DNA of 64,000 nt from Gloeopeniophorella convolvens (taxonomy: Eukaryota > Basidiomycota > Agaricomycetes > Russulales): assembly GCA_022496205.1 (NCBI GenBank), contig WTXD01000008.1, positions 496,001 to 560,000 on the forward strand, in the 5' to 3' direction. Position numbers and translations under genes: made by a program. The notes beneath the pieces were generated by a model that was not told where the DNA came from, made no database searches, and was given only the letters and a program-made list of their open reading frames with translations. This document shows, piece after piece, positions 1 to 14,376 of this stretch; position 1 is the first letter of the stretch; each line of letters starts with the position of its first letter.

Positions 1-1686
1 ACCAATTTGGCCGGGTATCAAGTCCTCCCATGGCTTCCTTGACCACCTGCACGAGGCTCCTCCCGGGCTGTGCCTCCTTTCCATGGCCACCTTCCATACC
101 TTCCCTCGGCGCTCCGCCTTTGTCACCGCTTAACTCCCAGAACATGCTACCCCCTAGGCCTTCCCGTGCGATGTACTCGCCCTTCCATCTGCCAACTGTC
201 TCGTCATCGAAGCTGATCATCTCCTTGCGTTGATAGTCATAAGACCAGCTCGCTAGCGCCTGCTCATCGCGGAGGACATAGGATCCTGGCAGCGGCAGGG
301 CCCGGTAGTCATATACGCCAGACTCCCAGCTGCCTTGGCCAAGGCCTGAAAAAGGAGCACCAGGACCATCTGTGTTGAGGAAGGAGCGACCGTATAGAGG
401 CACGCCCATGATGAGCTTGTGGCGGGGGACACCCTGGGAGTTATACCATTGAACGGCTTGCGAGGCGCCGATGGGACCGCCGAAGACATTCGCTTGATGG
501 TTCGCTATCTTGTCCCAAGAACCGGCTGTGCTAGTATGAGCCGTCATATGGAGAAATCAAAGCAAACGGTACTGACAGAAGTCGTAAGCCATCAGGTTCC
601 AGAAGTCCAGAGATAGGTCCATCTCCCGTGCATATAATTTCTGGTAGTTGTCCGGTCCACACGGAGCAGCTATCTGTTAAAGTTGGAGTCCTGTCCAGGT
701 GAACATTTACGGTTGCGGCGCTCACCGTAAGTAAGAAGCGATAGTCCGCGTTTTTGCGGCGCGCATGTTCGTCCAATCCTGCTCTCAATTCACGCAGTAA
801 CTCCACGTAGCCCCTGGCTTGGGCATCGTTCTGTGGGTACTCGTAATCCACGTCCAAACCATCTAAGCCATAATCCTCGACAAGTCTTACGGCAGATCTG
901 ACAAACTCTGCGCGGTGAGCGGGTGATACGACCACCGGGTGGAACGACGGAGAGTAAGTCCAGCCGCCGATGGAAAGGAGGACCTTGAGGTGGCGATTCT
1001 GCTTCTTCAAGTTGTAGATAGCTTTGAAGTTCCCATACAGATTCGTGCCAGAGTCAGACCATGAATCACCCGGGTAGTGTATGTCTTGGTCTGCCCATAC
1101 GTCGGAGAGGAAGACCTCGCCGGACTCCGCGCGGATGTTCGCGAAGGCATAAAGGATGTGACTGTGTGAAAAGGTTGCAAATTTTATGTTCATGGTTACT
1201 ACGGAAATGGGGGTCTGCGGACGACGTACGTGAGATCCTGAACAGGGATTGAAGAAGGCGGATATTTCCGCCCGTAGATGCCCCTTCATGAGACTGTCAG
1301 GTACTATTGCGGCGGCCAAAATAACGGCACGATGAACACACCAGTTCACAAAGCTGGTCCCCGTTAGTTCACTCGATGCTGCAGAGGGTGGACTTAGGTA
1401 CGCACTATCCGACGCTATGCTTCCCGTTCGACATTGATGCACCTTGTGTCTCGTTCTTTGTTGTCTCAAATTCGTCGATGGCGCTGTTCTTCAAGGATGA
1501 TTGCTGCGCAGGGGGCGTCGATTCCCGGATGTCCGGGACGAACCAGTGTCCTAATTTGTACAGTGACACGAGAGCGGCCAAGCCGACCGCAACGGCAATT
1601 ACAATCGTTCGATACTTGCGTGAACGACGAGGAGCAGGCGGCGAGGTCTCTGAGGTAGCGACAGGTTCGTATGTGGCAGAAGACAT
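1..1686 (-). CDS. Membrane-anchored GH18 chitinase (3' end beyond window)
   Basis: Glycoside hydrolase family 18 endochitinase, which cleaves beta-1,4-linked GlcNAc in chitin. The start at 1686 gives a short cytosolic tail (MSSATYEPVATSETS), a basic stretch and one membrane helix (IVIAVAVGLAALVSL), so it looks like a type II membrane or wall-facing enzyme rather than a freely secreted one. After a linker come the GH18 landmarks in order: GYFVNWGIYGRKYPP, HILYAFANI, LLSIGGWTYS, the catalytic motif DGLDVDYEYP (DxxDxDxE), a WNLMAYDF strand, GVPLYGRSF and GGSMFWELSGDK. Exons read: 1686-1406, 1353-1342 (12 nt), 1283-1230, then 1161 leftward with further introns near 720-660 and 600-530. The frame is open at base 1, so only the last residues are missing. 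It shares a 424-bp divergent promoter with the EF3-like gene. Family call is firm; topology is inferred. Confidence 0.93.
1342..1353 (-). other. 12-nt coding micro-exon in chitinase gene
   Basis: Twelve bases (CTTTGTGAACTG on the minus strand) lie between a 52-nt intron (1405-1354, donor GTGCGT, acceptor CCAG) and a 58-nt intron (1341-1284, donor GTGTGT, acceptor GAAG). Splicing them in restores the exact GH18 N-terminal consensus GYFVNWGIYGR. Without them the frame and the conserved FVN residues are lost. Confidence 0.75.
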
Positions 1687-2110
1687 GGATTTATGCGCTG
1701 CCGGCTGAGCACTGCAATCGACGTAGTCTCTAGCCGTGCTGACAAGGACACGATGGAGAATGTGGATCCGATGATGCAAAGTAGCTTGGTAGAAGAGGTT
1801 AGGGTTTGACAAAGCGGCTTAGATCTGATTAGATAAGGTGCAGGCCTCGCAAGGTGGAAAAATTACGCACGTGATTTGGCCAAAGAGACAGTCCTTTTTT
1901 GCGCCTGCCGCGGAACAAACTCACCCGTTAGACACGCACAGCTTATACATCTGCGTGCAATCGATCCTCTCCTGCGTTATAGAGGCCCCACCACCGCAGA
2001 GGACACCAATCAAAAGTACACTCCCTCTTCTAGACACTGTATCTTCGACATCGGCGTTCAAGTCAACCAGGTTCCTCGAAGACCTTGCTGTAGCTCCTCT
2101 GTAATTTTTC
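1687..2110. promoter_or_regulatory. Divergent promoter, chitinase / EF3-like ABCF
   Basis: This 424-bp stretch separates two genes read in opposite directions. It contains no convincing reading frame. A telomere-like TTAGGGTTT lies at 1799-1807, about 113 bp upstream of the chitinase start. The short open frames here overlap each other on both strands and match no family I recognise. Confidence 0.5.
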
Positions 2111-5100
2111 ATGTCTCCTGCGACGCATACCGAAATGGACGCCTCTCATTTTTCTATTCTCTTCGAATCTCTCCGATCCGCACCTACTGCTCCTGGTACG
2201 CGCCAGGCTTGAGCTGAGCTTGAGGCAGCTGATTCAATGTTCGTACAGATGCGAAAGCGGCTGCTGACAGGCTGGCCCGCGAGATCTCTAAACAGGGCTT
2301 TCACACCTTCCAGTGAGCTTCAAACGAGTAGTTGTCCATTTATCGCCTCACGATCTGCGCCTCCTTAGCGATGACGCAATCATCGGTACCATCCACAAAT
2401 TTGCTACCAACAAAACGTCCGGCTACGAGCGCGAATCTGCTGCAATGGCCTTCCAATCTTTCGCGGAAGTCCTCGGCCCTCCCGCCGGGCCCGTCCTCCT
2501 GTCTTCTCTCCCGATTCTGTTTGATCTTTACATGGACAAAGGCGAAGTGGTCCGGCAGGCTACCGCCAAAGCGACGAAGGCAATCCTAAAGCTCTTCCCT
2601 CCTGAATCTACTCGTCTGGTGTTCAAAACTCTTGAGGGAATCATTGAAAACGGGAAGTGGCGGACGAAGGTGGCTGCGCTAGACGCAATGAGAACGTTCG
2701 TCAATGGTGCCGAAGAAGCCGTTGCTACTGAACTTGCGGCAACCCTGCCTGCTGTTACTACAGCAATGCATGACACCAAAAACGAGGTACGGGGCACATC
2801 GATCGAGCAATCGAACCTCCGCTGAGTGCGTTCCAAGGTCGCCTCTGCAGCTGGCAAGTGCGCGACTGCACTGTGCACAACTCTTGCGAATGCGGATTTG
2901 GCACCGCACATCCCTATTCTCGTCAAGTGCATGTCCGATCCTACCTCAGTTCCGCTCTGCATCAAGTCGCTGTCCAACACGACATTCGTCGCCGAAGTCA
3001 CTGCGCCTGCCCTTGCTGTTCTCGTCCCTCTACTCACACGTGCGTTGAACGATCGGAGCATGGAAGTGCAGAGGCGGACCGTGGTTGTGATTGATAACCT
3101 CGTGAAACTGGTTCGCGACCCTATTGTTGCCGCGACATATCTTGGCCCCCTCGTGGCTGGCGTGGAGAAAATTGCGACAGGCGCCGCGTTCCCCGAGGTT
3201 CGTCATACGAGCTTTTGCGTTTACCTTTCGACCACTTCATTGACTCTTAATCTCGATCGAAGGTACGCGCGTTCGCAGAAGGCGCGCTGAACACGTTGAA
3301 GAAAGCTGGTGCATCGTCAGACAACAACATGCTGCCTCCACGTGACGCCGCCGGTGAAGCCCTCGTCGCGCGGAAGGTCCTTGCCGAGTGTCTCCCGGAG
3401 CGGGCCGTTCGTGCGGACGCCACACGTCCCGACCTTACCCAGGACCCATACTTCGCCGCAGTCCTTGATTTCGTGGCCGCCCTGACGGCAGATCTCACCT
3501 ACTCAAAGAGGTTCACAGACAAGAATGCTTGGAATCGCTGCGTGGGGGTTTATATGACTACTTGGCTGGCGAATAACAAGGAGGCCAGCGCGTCATACGC
3601 TGAGGCCGTTCGCGAGCACTTCTATGCGATTGAGAGGGTGCGACCATCTTATTGTTGCCCTTTTCTGTTCTCATCATCGGTGCTTTAGGCCAAATATGCT
3701 CCTGTTGACGATGAAGATCCGGCAGAGGGCGAGCTACTCTGCAATACTGTATTCTCACTCGCTTACGGAGCCCTCCTGCTCCTGTCCCACACGACCCTGA
3801 AACTCTATCGCGGACGTAGATATGGCATTCTTGGTACCAACGGTTCCGGGAAATCCACACTCATGCGCCAACTGCGTGACGGCAAAGTGGAGAACTTCCC
3901 TCCCCAGGACGAACTGCGGTGTTTGATGGTAGAGCACTCGCTTCAGGGCGAGGATACTTCTTTGTCAGTCATCGATTTCATTGCAGCAGGTAGGAGAGTG
4001 ATCTTCTGTGGCGTAGAAAGATACTCACCGGCCATTGCATCCCATAGATAAGGCATTGCCGCACGTCCCGAGGGACAAGATCCGCGAACAACTTTTGGAG
4101 GTTGGCTTCGATGACACCCGTCAAGCGGACGTTGTTGGTGGCCTCTCTGGCGGTTGGAAGATGAAGCTCGAGCTAGCGAGGGCTATGCTTTATAATGCTG
4201 ACCTTCTGCTTCTTGATGAGGTTCGTCATTGCGGTACGGGCGTTTCATCATACTAAACTCCCACGCCTTCTCTTTACAGCCTACTAATCACGTGCGTCCT
4301 CTTCATTTCTGCATCATGCGTCAGCTCATAAGTACCTTCATCTGCAGCTGGACAGGGCGTCAGTAGCCTGGCTAGAAAAATACCTCATTTCTCACAAGAA
4401 CGTGACATGTTTGATCGTCAGCCACGACTCTAGGTTTGCATCTTGACCAATTTACGAGTGTGCCTCCTGACTCAGCCACATAGATTCTTAGACCATGTAA
4501 CAACAGATATCATACATTACGAGCAGAAGAAGGTTTGCGGCGATCGCGCCTTCGCACAGTGCCATTTCTCACGCAACTATGCAGCTTGTATACTATCGCG
4601 GAAACCTCTCAAGTTTCGTGGAGATTCATCCGGAGGCGAAGTCCTACTATACCCTAGCGGCCACCTCAGTCAAGTTTGCTTTCCCGCCCCCAGGTTCCCT
4701 CATGGGTGTTCGCAGCAACACTCGCGCCATCCTCAAGATGAGCAACTGTACCTTCACGTACCCAGGGAAGACAACCCCGAGTCTAATGGAAATTAGCTGT
4801 GCTCTATCACTATCTAGGTTTGAGCTGCAGTCTTGCGCGTTCGACCATATGCTGACCGAATGGAACCAGCCGTGTAGGAATAATCGGACCCAATGGCGCT
4901 GGCAAATCGACCATCATCAAGCTGCTCACTGTTCGTTTTTCCTGGCATATATGTTGATTGATCTCAAGAAGAGGGCGCAGGGAGAAACAGAGCCACAGGT
5001 GGGGACAGTGTACAAACATCCCTCCCTGCGGATAGGATATGTCTCGCAGCACGCGACGCATCACATTGGTTGGTCTGCTCCTGATCAGTTCTTGTGGCGC

Positions 5101-6383
5101 AATCTGATCACCTGGATCCAGAGCGCCACCTTGAAAAGACGCCCATCCAGTACATCCAATGGCGGTTCCAAGATGGTCACGATCGTAAGCCTGTTACCCC
5201 GCACAACATCGTCGATTCTCACGTGCACTGACCCAGGCGAGGTTTTGGAGAAAGCTACTCGTGTTTTGACGGACGAAGAGAAGGCACTTTACGATAAGGA
5301 TTTCGTTGGCAAGAACGGTCAACGTAGGAAGCTAGAGGTAGATACATTCCGTGTTTCCGAAAGTGTTTCAGACTGACACAGGGCACGTAGCTCATCATGG
5401 GTCGCCAAAAGTTGAAGAAGTCCTTCCAATACGAGATCAAATGGAGGGGACTCGATCACAGGTTCAATACGTGGATCCCACGCGACGAGCTTCTCGAGAA
5501 GGGTTTCCAAAAACTGGTGTCCCAATTCGACGATTTGGAGGCGTCAAGAGAAGGCGCCGGACAGCGGGATACGTCTGCCCATATCATTCGAAAACACCTT
5601 GAAGACATCGGGTTGGACGGCGATATCGCTCAATATAACGAGATTGCCGGCCTTTCGGGTGGTATATAGACATTACACATTCTCTGGATACTCACTGACT
5701 GTCGCTTCATTCATATGAAGGTCAGAAGATCAAGCTCGTCATCGCCGCATGTCTCTGGAACAACCCTCAGGTACATATCTTTTGAATTGCCGGGCGTTGG
5801 TCGGCTTAATAGGTGGCAGATTTGCGTGCTTGATGAACCGAGCAACTTCTTGGACAGGGAAGCTCTCGGAGGTCTCGCTGTTGCTATCCGCAACTGGGCC
5901 GGGGCCGTGGTAAGTGTACAGGTGCTTGCTCTCTAATCCTCTACCTAATCGTGATCGAAATAAGGTTATCATATCACACAACGAGGAGTTTGTGAATGCT
6001 CTTTGTCAGCACCACCTTATATTTGGCTCCTCCGTGTCCTGACATCTATCCTAGGCCCAGAGATATGGAATATCTCTGCGGGTCGCATGACGCACAAGGG
6101 GAAGGCGGCAGTCGTCGACGAGGCATTCGCCGACTTCAAATCGCCCAGAGGAAGTGGTTCAAACACGCCGGCGCGCTCAAGAGTGCAAAGTCCGGCAGCG
6201 TCGACCGCCGCCACGCCTGCCGGAAGCGGTGCAGAGGACAAAGGCGCACCTCCGGTGCCGGTCGTCAGGAAGAAAAAGATGACCCGCAACCAAATGAAGG
6301 CGCAGGAGGAACGAAGGAGGTTGAGGAAGCTGCATTGGCTGCAAGTCGGTGGCCCAAAACCCGAGGACACCGACGAGGACTAG
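2111..6383 (+). CDS. EF3-type ABCF ATPase, New1/Elf1 group
   Basis: Cytosolic ATPase of the translation elongation factor 3 family; yeast New1 acts in translation termination and S. pombe Elf1 is linked to mRNA export. HEAT repeats come first (about 2400-3230; KWRTKVAALDAMRTF, TTFVAEVTAPAL). ABC domain 1 follows: Walker A GTNGSGKST at about 3837, signature LSGGWKMKLELARA, Walker B LLLLDE. ABC domain 2 has Walker A GPNGAGKST at about 4890, signature GLSGG at 5650 and Walker B CVLDEPSNFLDRE. It carries the EF3-specific chromodomain-like insert (FQYEIKWRGLDHRFNTWIPR, about 5420-5490). The C-terminus is basic and ends in DTDED. The start at 2111 is chosen because splicing 2111-2204 to following exons gives a continuous frame (DAKAAADRLAREISKQGF). 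I see no Gln/Asn-rich prion-like region, unlike yeast New1. About a dozen short introns; one appears to use an AAG acceptor near 2833. Confidence 0.9.
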
Positions 6384-8440
6384 TGCGAAAAGTTCGCACA
6401 AGTCTCTTCGCGTACCCACACCTCGCTCAAGCTGGTGTTACATGACGTGTTTGAATTTCATTTATAGAGCTCACCTCATGCACGTTCATTAACTTGTCAT
6501 GATCCCCTGGAAATGAGATCGGTCGTTCGATAAGGTTATATGTAAAACGTGGTGAAGGTGAGGAGGACTCGACCTTCACGTAGCTCCGGGTTTACTCCAG
6601 CCCTAAGGTGCATGCATCAGCACATGAATATTGCGACGCAGGCTTGCGAGAGCCTGGCGCCATGCATGCGCGTGAAGGGGCTGTGTTGCTCTTCTGCATG
6701 ACTTCCACGCAGCGAGTCACGGCAGGCGGCGAGATGAACACTCGGGCGCCCACTGACTTTCGTACACTGTCTTCGAGGCCAGGGAAGTTCCTGAGATTAG
6801 AAAAAGCTTAATACTACAGTTTCCTTTTTGGGCCGAGGTAGGTTCGTTACCCAGAGATACATTGAACTTCACGGTTCATGTTTCAGTTTCAGCTTCTACG
6901 GCGTCTGTCTTGCCGCGGTGGCCCTGCTTCCAGTGCCACCGACAAATTCTTTTTGCCACGCGTCGCTGTTGCCTTGCACAGGTACCAAACCGTGTTGATA
7001 CCCGACCCCCGGCCTGCGATTGAGTTTTCAAATGTGGGAAGGGGGGCGTGCCTACACAGCACCGTACGTTATATTAAGTCCTCTCACGTTCAGTTTGAAC
7101 GTTGAACGCCGACGGCTACGGAGTGAGATGTGGTTCCTCTTACGAAAGCCAGCGCTACCCGGGTTGCGTTCGAGTTGCTATGTCGTCTTGGAGATTTCCC
7201 ACTGACCCTCGCAGCGCTGCGAGCGTGCCCTTATCTCGGTCAGCTGCCAAGCGACTATGGCGCACTACCTCCCGCATTCGTAGGGTGTTGAATTGTCGGA
7301 ATATGCCTTGACATCTTCTTCGTCGCCATGCTTGCTCAAGTGACTGTGCTAGCGGCTCGAAGCTGATGATTTGGCCCCCTTGTTGAGCGCGATCGCCAAC
7401 GATCACGAGGCTGGTGATCGCAGGAAATGAAGGCTTCATCGATACGGGAGTATCTTCGTGCAGCTGCCCTTTCCGGTGAAACCGACTCCGGCCGCCTTGG
7501 GCACTTCCGCTCTTCGCTTTCATCGGACCGTTTGTTCTCGTCGTTCTGTTCGAACAATAGGTCGAAGTGGCTATTGTCTAAATGTAGACCTCTCCTCGGT
7601 CATTACCCCAGAAGCTGAGCATCAGTCGCGCCGCAGAAGCATCTGAGTCGTTCTGAAAACGCTCACTTGAGTTATATGAACGTGCCGAAATTAAAGTGGA
7701 CCTGGTCTCCCGAATCGCATCTCGGGGTGCATCTTCCGAACGTTCTTGGAATAGTGTCGAGCTTGGAATGCTGTCGAGCTGTCAGTGTCCCCCACGCTCG
7801 CCCGGCTTGTTTCCAACTGCAACCGCCGTCGTGTCGAAGGTGTTTCGTCTGAAGAAGTCTCCTTCTCAAACTCGGGCCTTGAGAGGGTCAGGTCCCACCG
7901 GAGGCAACACGGACGGGCTTCCGTCCTTCTGGACTGTCATTATCACAGAAGGGGACTTAATATCGAGACCAGCTCGGCACGATGCGTTATCACGCGGTTC
8001 GTTGTGGAGACTTACAAACCACGAGGCGCTCATGGGCAATGCAGACTCCGAGGATGTATAGTCCAGAGATGACGCACTGCGTCGGGTTATCAGAGTGCGT
8101 GTAATAACATAGGTGCATGAGCATACAGTAACGTAAGTGGAGCGAGACGGGAGGCCGGAGCTGTGTAACGAGAGTACAGTGTGGGTATGTATGTATAGTG
8201 TGTATCGAAAGCAGGGATAATTAATTAGACGAGGATGTGGTAACTAGATAACAATGGCAGAGCAGAGGAAGCAAACTAGAGTCCGGGGAATTTAAAGGGA
8301 CGCAGAGGCATAAATAATCGGAGATGAGAGAAATGGGAATGGCATGTGGAAAGGTATCTTACTCGTCGTGGCACGCCCCGGATGAGGTTTGCGCGCACGG
8401 GAACCCTGCTCCCGGCGAGCGCTGGAAGAGTGATATAGGT
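6384..8440. other. 2-kb convergent intergenic region without a recognised gene
   Basis: This lies between the 3' ends of the EF3-like gene (+) and the homeobox gene (-). Several open frames of 60-120 codons overlap on both strands, but none shows a family motif or plausible exon chain. It has no tRNA-like box pair, no terminal repeats and no transposase signature that I can see. The right end (8090-8440) is A/T-richer and probably 3' UTR of the homeobox gene. The rest could be UTR, a non-coding transcript or decayed sequence. Confidence 0.4.
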
Positions 8441-9822
8441 TTAATATCCGCGAGAGGGACCGGCCCATTGCCTACGGGGGTCCATGTCGGCGCGGCTTCT
8501 CCCGCTAGGGGGAGAGGGAGTCTGCCCGGATCTCATGACGGGCGGCGGAGGAGAACGAGAAGAGTATCCTGGTCCAGAAGTTTCTACCATCGGACTCACG
8601 ATGGCAGGACTGCCACGATATCCGCCGACGGGCGGAGTGGGTGTTGGGATGGGTACGGGTACAGCGGTGGATTGGGCGTTAGGAGCCGTTGAGGTGGTGC
8701 GCCCGCCTTGGCGCATCGACTGCCTTTTGTTTTGGAACCTAGGAAATTGATTGATGGTATCAGGGGGGGAAGAGCACAGGATGGACAAAAGAAAAAAGGA
8801 CCGACCAGATTTGCACGCTCCGAGCGGACATGTCCAACTCCTTCGCAAGCGCAGCGCGCTCCTCCGTAGACGGAAATGCCGTGCGGGCGTAGGTGGCATT
8901 AAGCACTTCAAGCTGGCGCGCGTCGGCGCGCTTGCGCTTTTTCTTGATCGTAGGCTCGCCAGCTTCAGGGTGTGGGTCGTAGTCCACTGGCGACATAGAG
9001 GGAGGAGCGCGAGCGTAGGGAAGTTGCGTGGCGGCATTGCGCGAGCTTGGCATGGTGCGCTCAACAGAGGCGTGAGCCATTGCCATTGACTGGTGGTAGT
9101 GCGGATTAGCGGCCGCAGCCGTGGGTACTGCGCCTCTGGAAGAGCTATGGCCGGATGGGTAGGTAGTTGTTGCCAGAGACTGGTACTGCGGATACTGAGG
9201 GTAGCCTTGGGCGCTGGAGTATCCGGCGTGCGGAGATCGCATGTCGTTGGTTGCACCCGACATCTGAATATCAGCATGGGGCGAAGTATAGTACTGGGAA
9301 CTCTGCCATCTGTCCTCTCTCGGGACGCTCAATGGCGGGAGTCTCCTTGGGTCGGTAGCACCGGAAGGAGGCGAAGCTCGGTGAGAACTGTACGCTTGGC
9401 CACTAGCGTATCTCGCGTCTGAGAGCTGCTGGTACGCCGGGGCCGCATAGCCTGGGTACCCAGTTTGAGGCTGCTGCTGAGCGGACGTGTCTGGTGATGA
9501 ACATCAGTGAATCGGCAACTCGACGTCGCAAGCACTACGACGAACAGTAGTGCGGGTCGTATGGCACTGGGGTAGAGCGTTGCTGAGACGGGTAATGGCT
9601 TGGATAGTTGCCGGACACTGTGTCGGGAGACCCGAAGATTGAGTTCACATGTGTTGAAGCGACATTAAATGACAAACCTGGGGAGTCAGAGGTTGGGAAT
9701 GCTATAGTGAGTGGGGGTAATGTAGTCCTACCCTGTTCCGAAAACGACGAACCACTATGAGGGTCGCCGCCAGTGGGGTTCGGTCTCAACGACCTTGCGT
9801 GACTATCGTAATTGTGGGACAT
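8441..9822 (-). CDS. Homeodomain transcription factor, YOX1-like
   Basis: Nuclear DNA-binding regulator. The start at 9822 (MSHNYDSHARSLRPNP) opens a Ser/Pro/Tyr/Gln-rich N-terminal half, then a basic arm KKKRKRADARQLEVL leads into a homeodomain (about 8930-8715). Helix 3 reads SARSVQIWFQNKRQ; the Trp codon of WFQN is split by an intron whose acceptor is at about 8743. The NKRQ ending, rather than the common NRR, resembles yeast Yox1/Yhp1 homeodomains. The C-terminal third is Pro/Ser-rich and disordered, ending PSRGY at 8441. At least four exons. Homeodomain proteins of this size control development and fruiting in mushrooms, but nothing here fixes its targets. It is divergent from the NDR kinase gene across about 1.07 kb. 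Confidence 0.88.
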
Positions 9823-10889
9823 AGCTAGAGTATTGCTAGGGTATTACAAGGGAAGTGCGGAGAATAGTAATGTAGCGGAATGAGATGCTCTCCGAGAGCC
9901 AGACAAGGAAGGATTAAGTACTCCAGGAACACGCGGCAATACGTCTGAGAAGCTGAACCGTATGCGGCCGCGAGGCTGTGACCTTGCAGGTTGAAGGCGC
10001 GACTGACTCACGGTGGTACAGGGTTCAACGTGGTGCGATCTTGGATTGCTTTGGCAAGTCAAACGTGCAGTATAAGATGCCGTGCTGAGCAGCAAGGCGG
10101 TGTGGATGCAAGAGGGTTGGTGGTAAGCTTGAGTGGAGAATACGTCTGCCGCCACGCCTAAAGACGTTCAATCGATTCCGTTGCCCGGCCATTGGTCGTT
10201 GGTCATGAAAGCGATCTGTGCCAAACTGTGGGATATTACGACATAAATACAGTTGAACGGGGGCGAGAATCTAGATGCGCGCGCGGCGGAACGGCACCCT
10301 CAGACGGGTTCCCTTTGAGAAGTTTGGGCTGAAAGGGAGATCCTGGAGGAAATCACATTGCGTGGGCCGCGGCCCGGTTCTCTGCTACCCAAGCGGATGG
10401 TCATTCAGCCCCTTCAAGTGATCGGCGTGGGCCTCAGAAGTGCAAGACGCCGCTGCGGGGTGGGGGCGAGGAGGCGAAAAAATAAACTAGCTGCATCTGG
10501 GTCCCCTTGTCTCCGAGTGGGGTTAGTTGACATGGAGAGGAGGGCGCCTGCAGACGGAAGCTCGCTCGCGTCGCGGATGCCGGCGAAGACATCGAGGGCA
10601 AGGAAGAACTGTCAAAGGACGAAATAATGACGCCGCTGACGATGCGAGGCGGAGTCTGAGGGGTGTGCAGAAGCGAGGCAGAGCCTGACAGTGCCCTGAG
10701 CCTGAGGGCGGTTGGGACAGACAGGCAGGGGCAACGTGAGGAGCACGTGTCGTGGCGTCACGCGCGTGGCTGCTGCACCATGGCACCGCTCTGGCGCCCC
10801 CACCGGGCGACTGCCGGGCTCGCGCTGCCGCACACTGCCCATCACCGATCTCGAATACTCGCCCCGCGTCCTCGCCCCGCCTCGGTGCC
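9823..10889. promoter_or_regulatory. Divergent intergenic region, homeobox / NDR kinase
   Basis: About 1.07 kb between two divergent regulatory genes, long for this gene-dense window. It is GC-rich from 10260 onward. Overlapping open frames (for example 9844-10155 minus and 10523-10963 minus) have biased composition and no family motif. It probably holds both promoters and 5' leaders. Confidence 0.45.
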
Positions 10890-14376
<3,487 letters not shown>

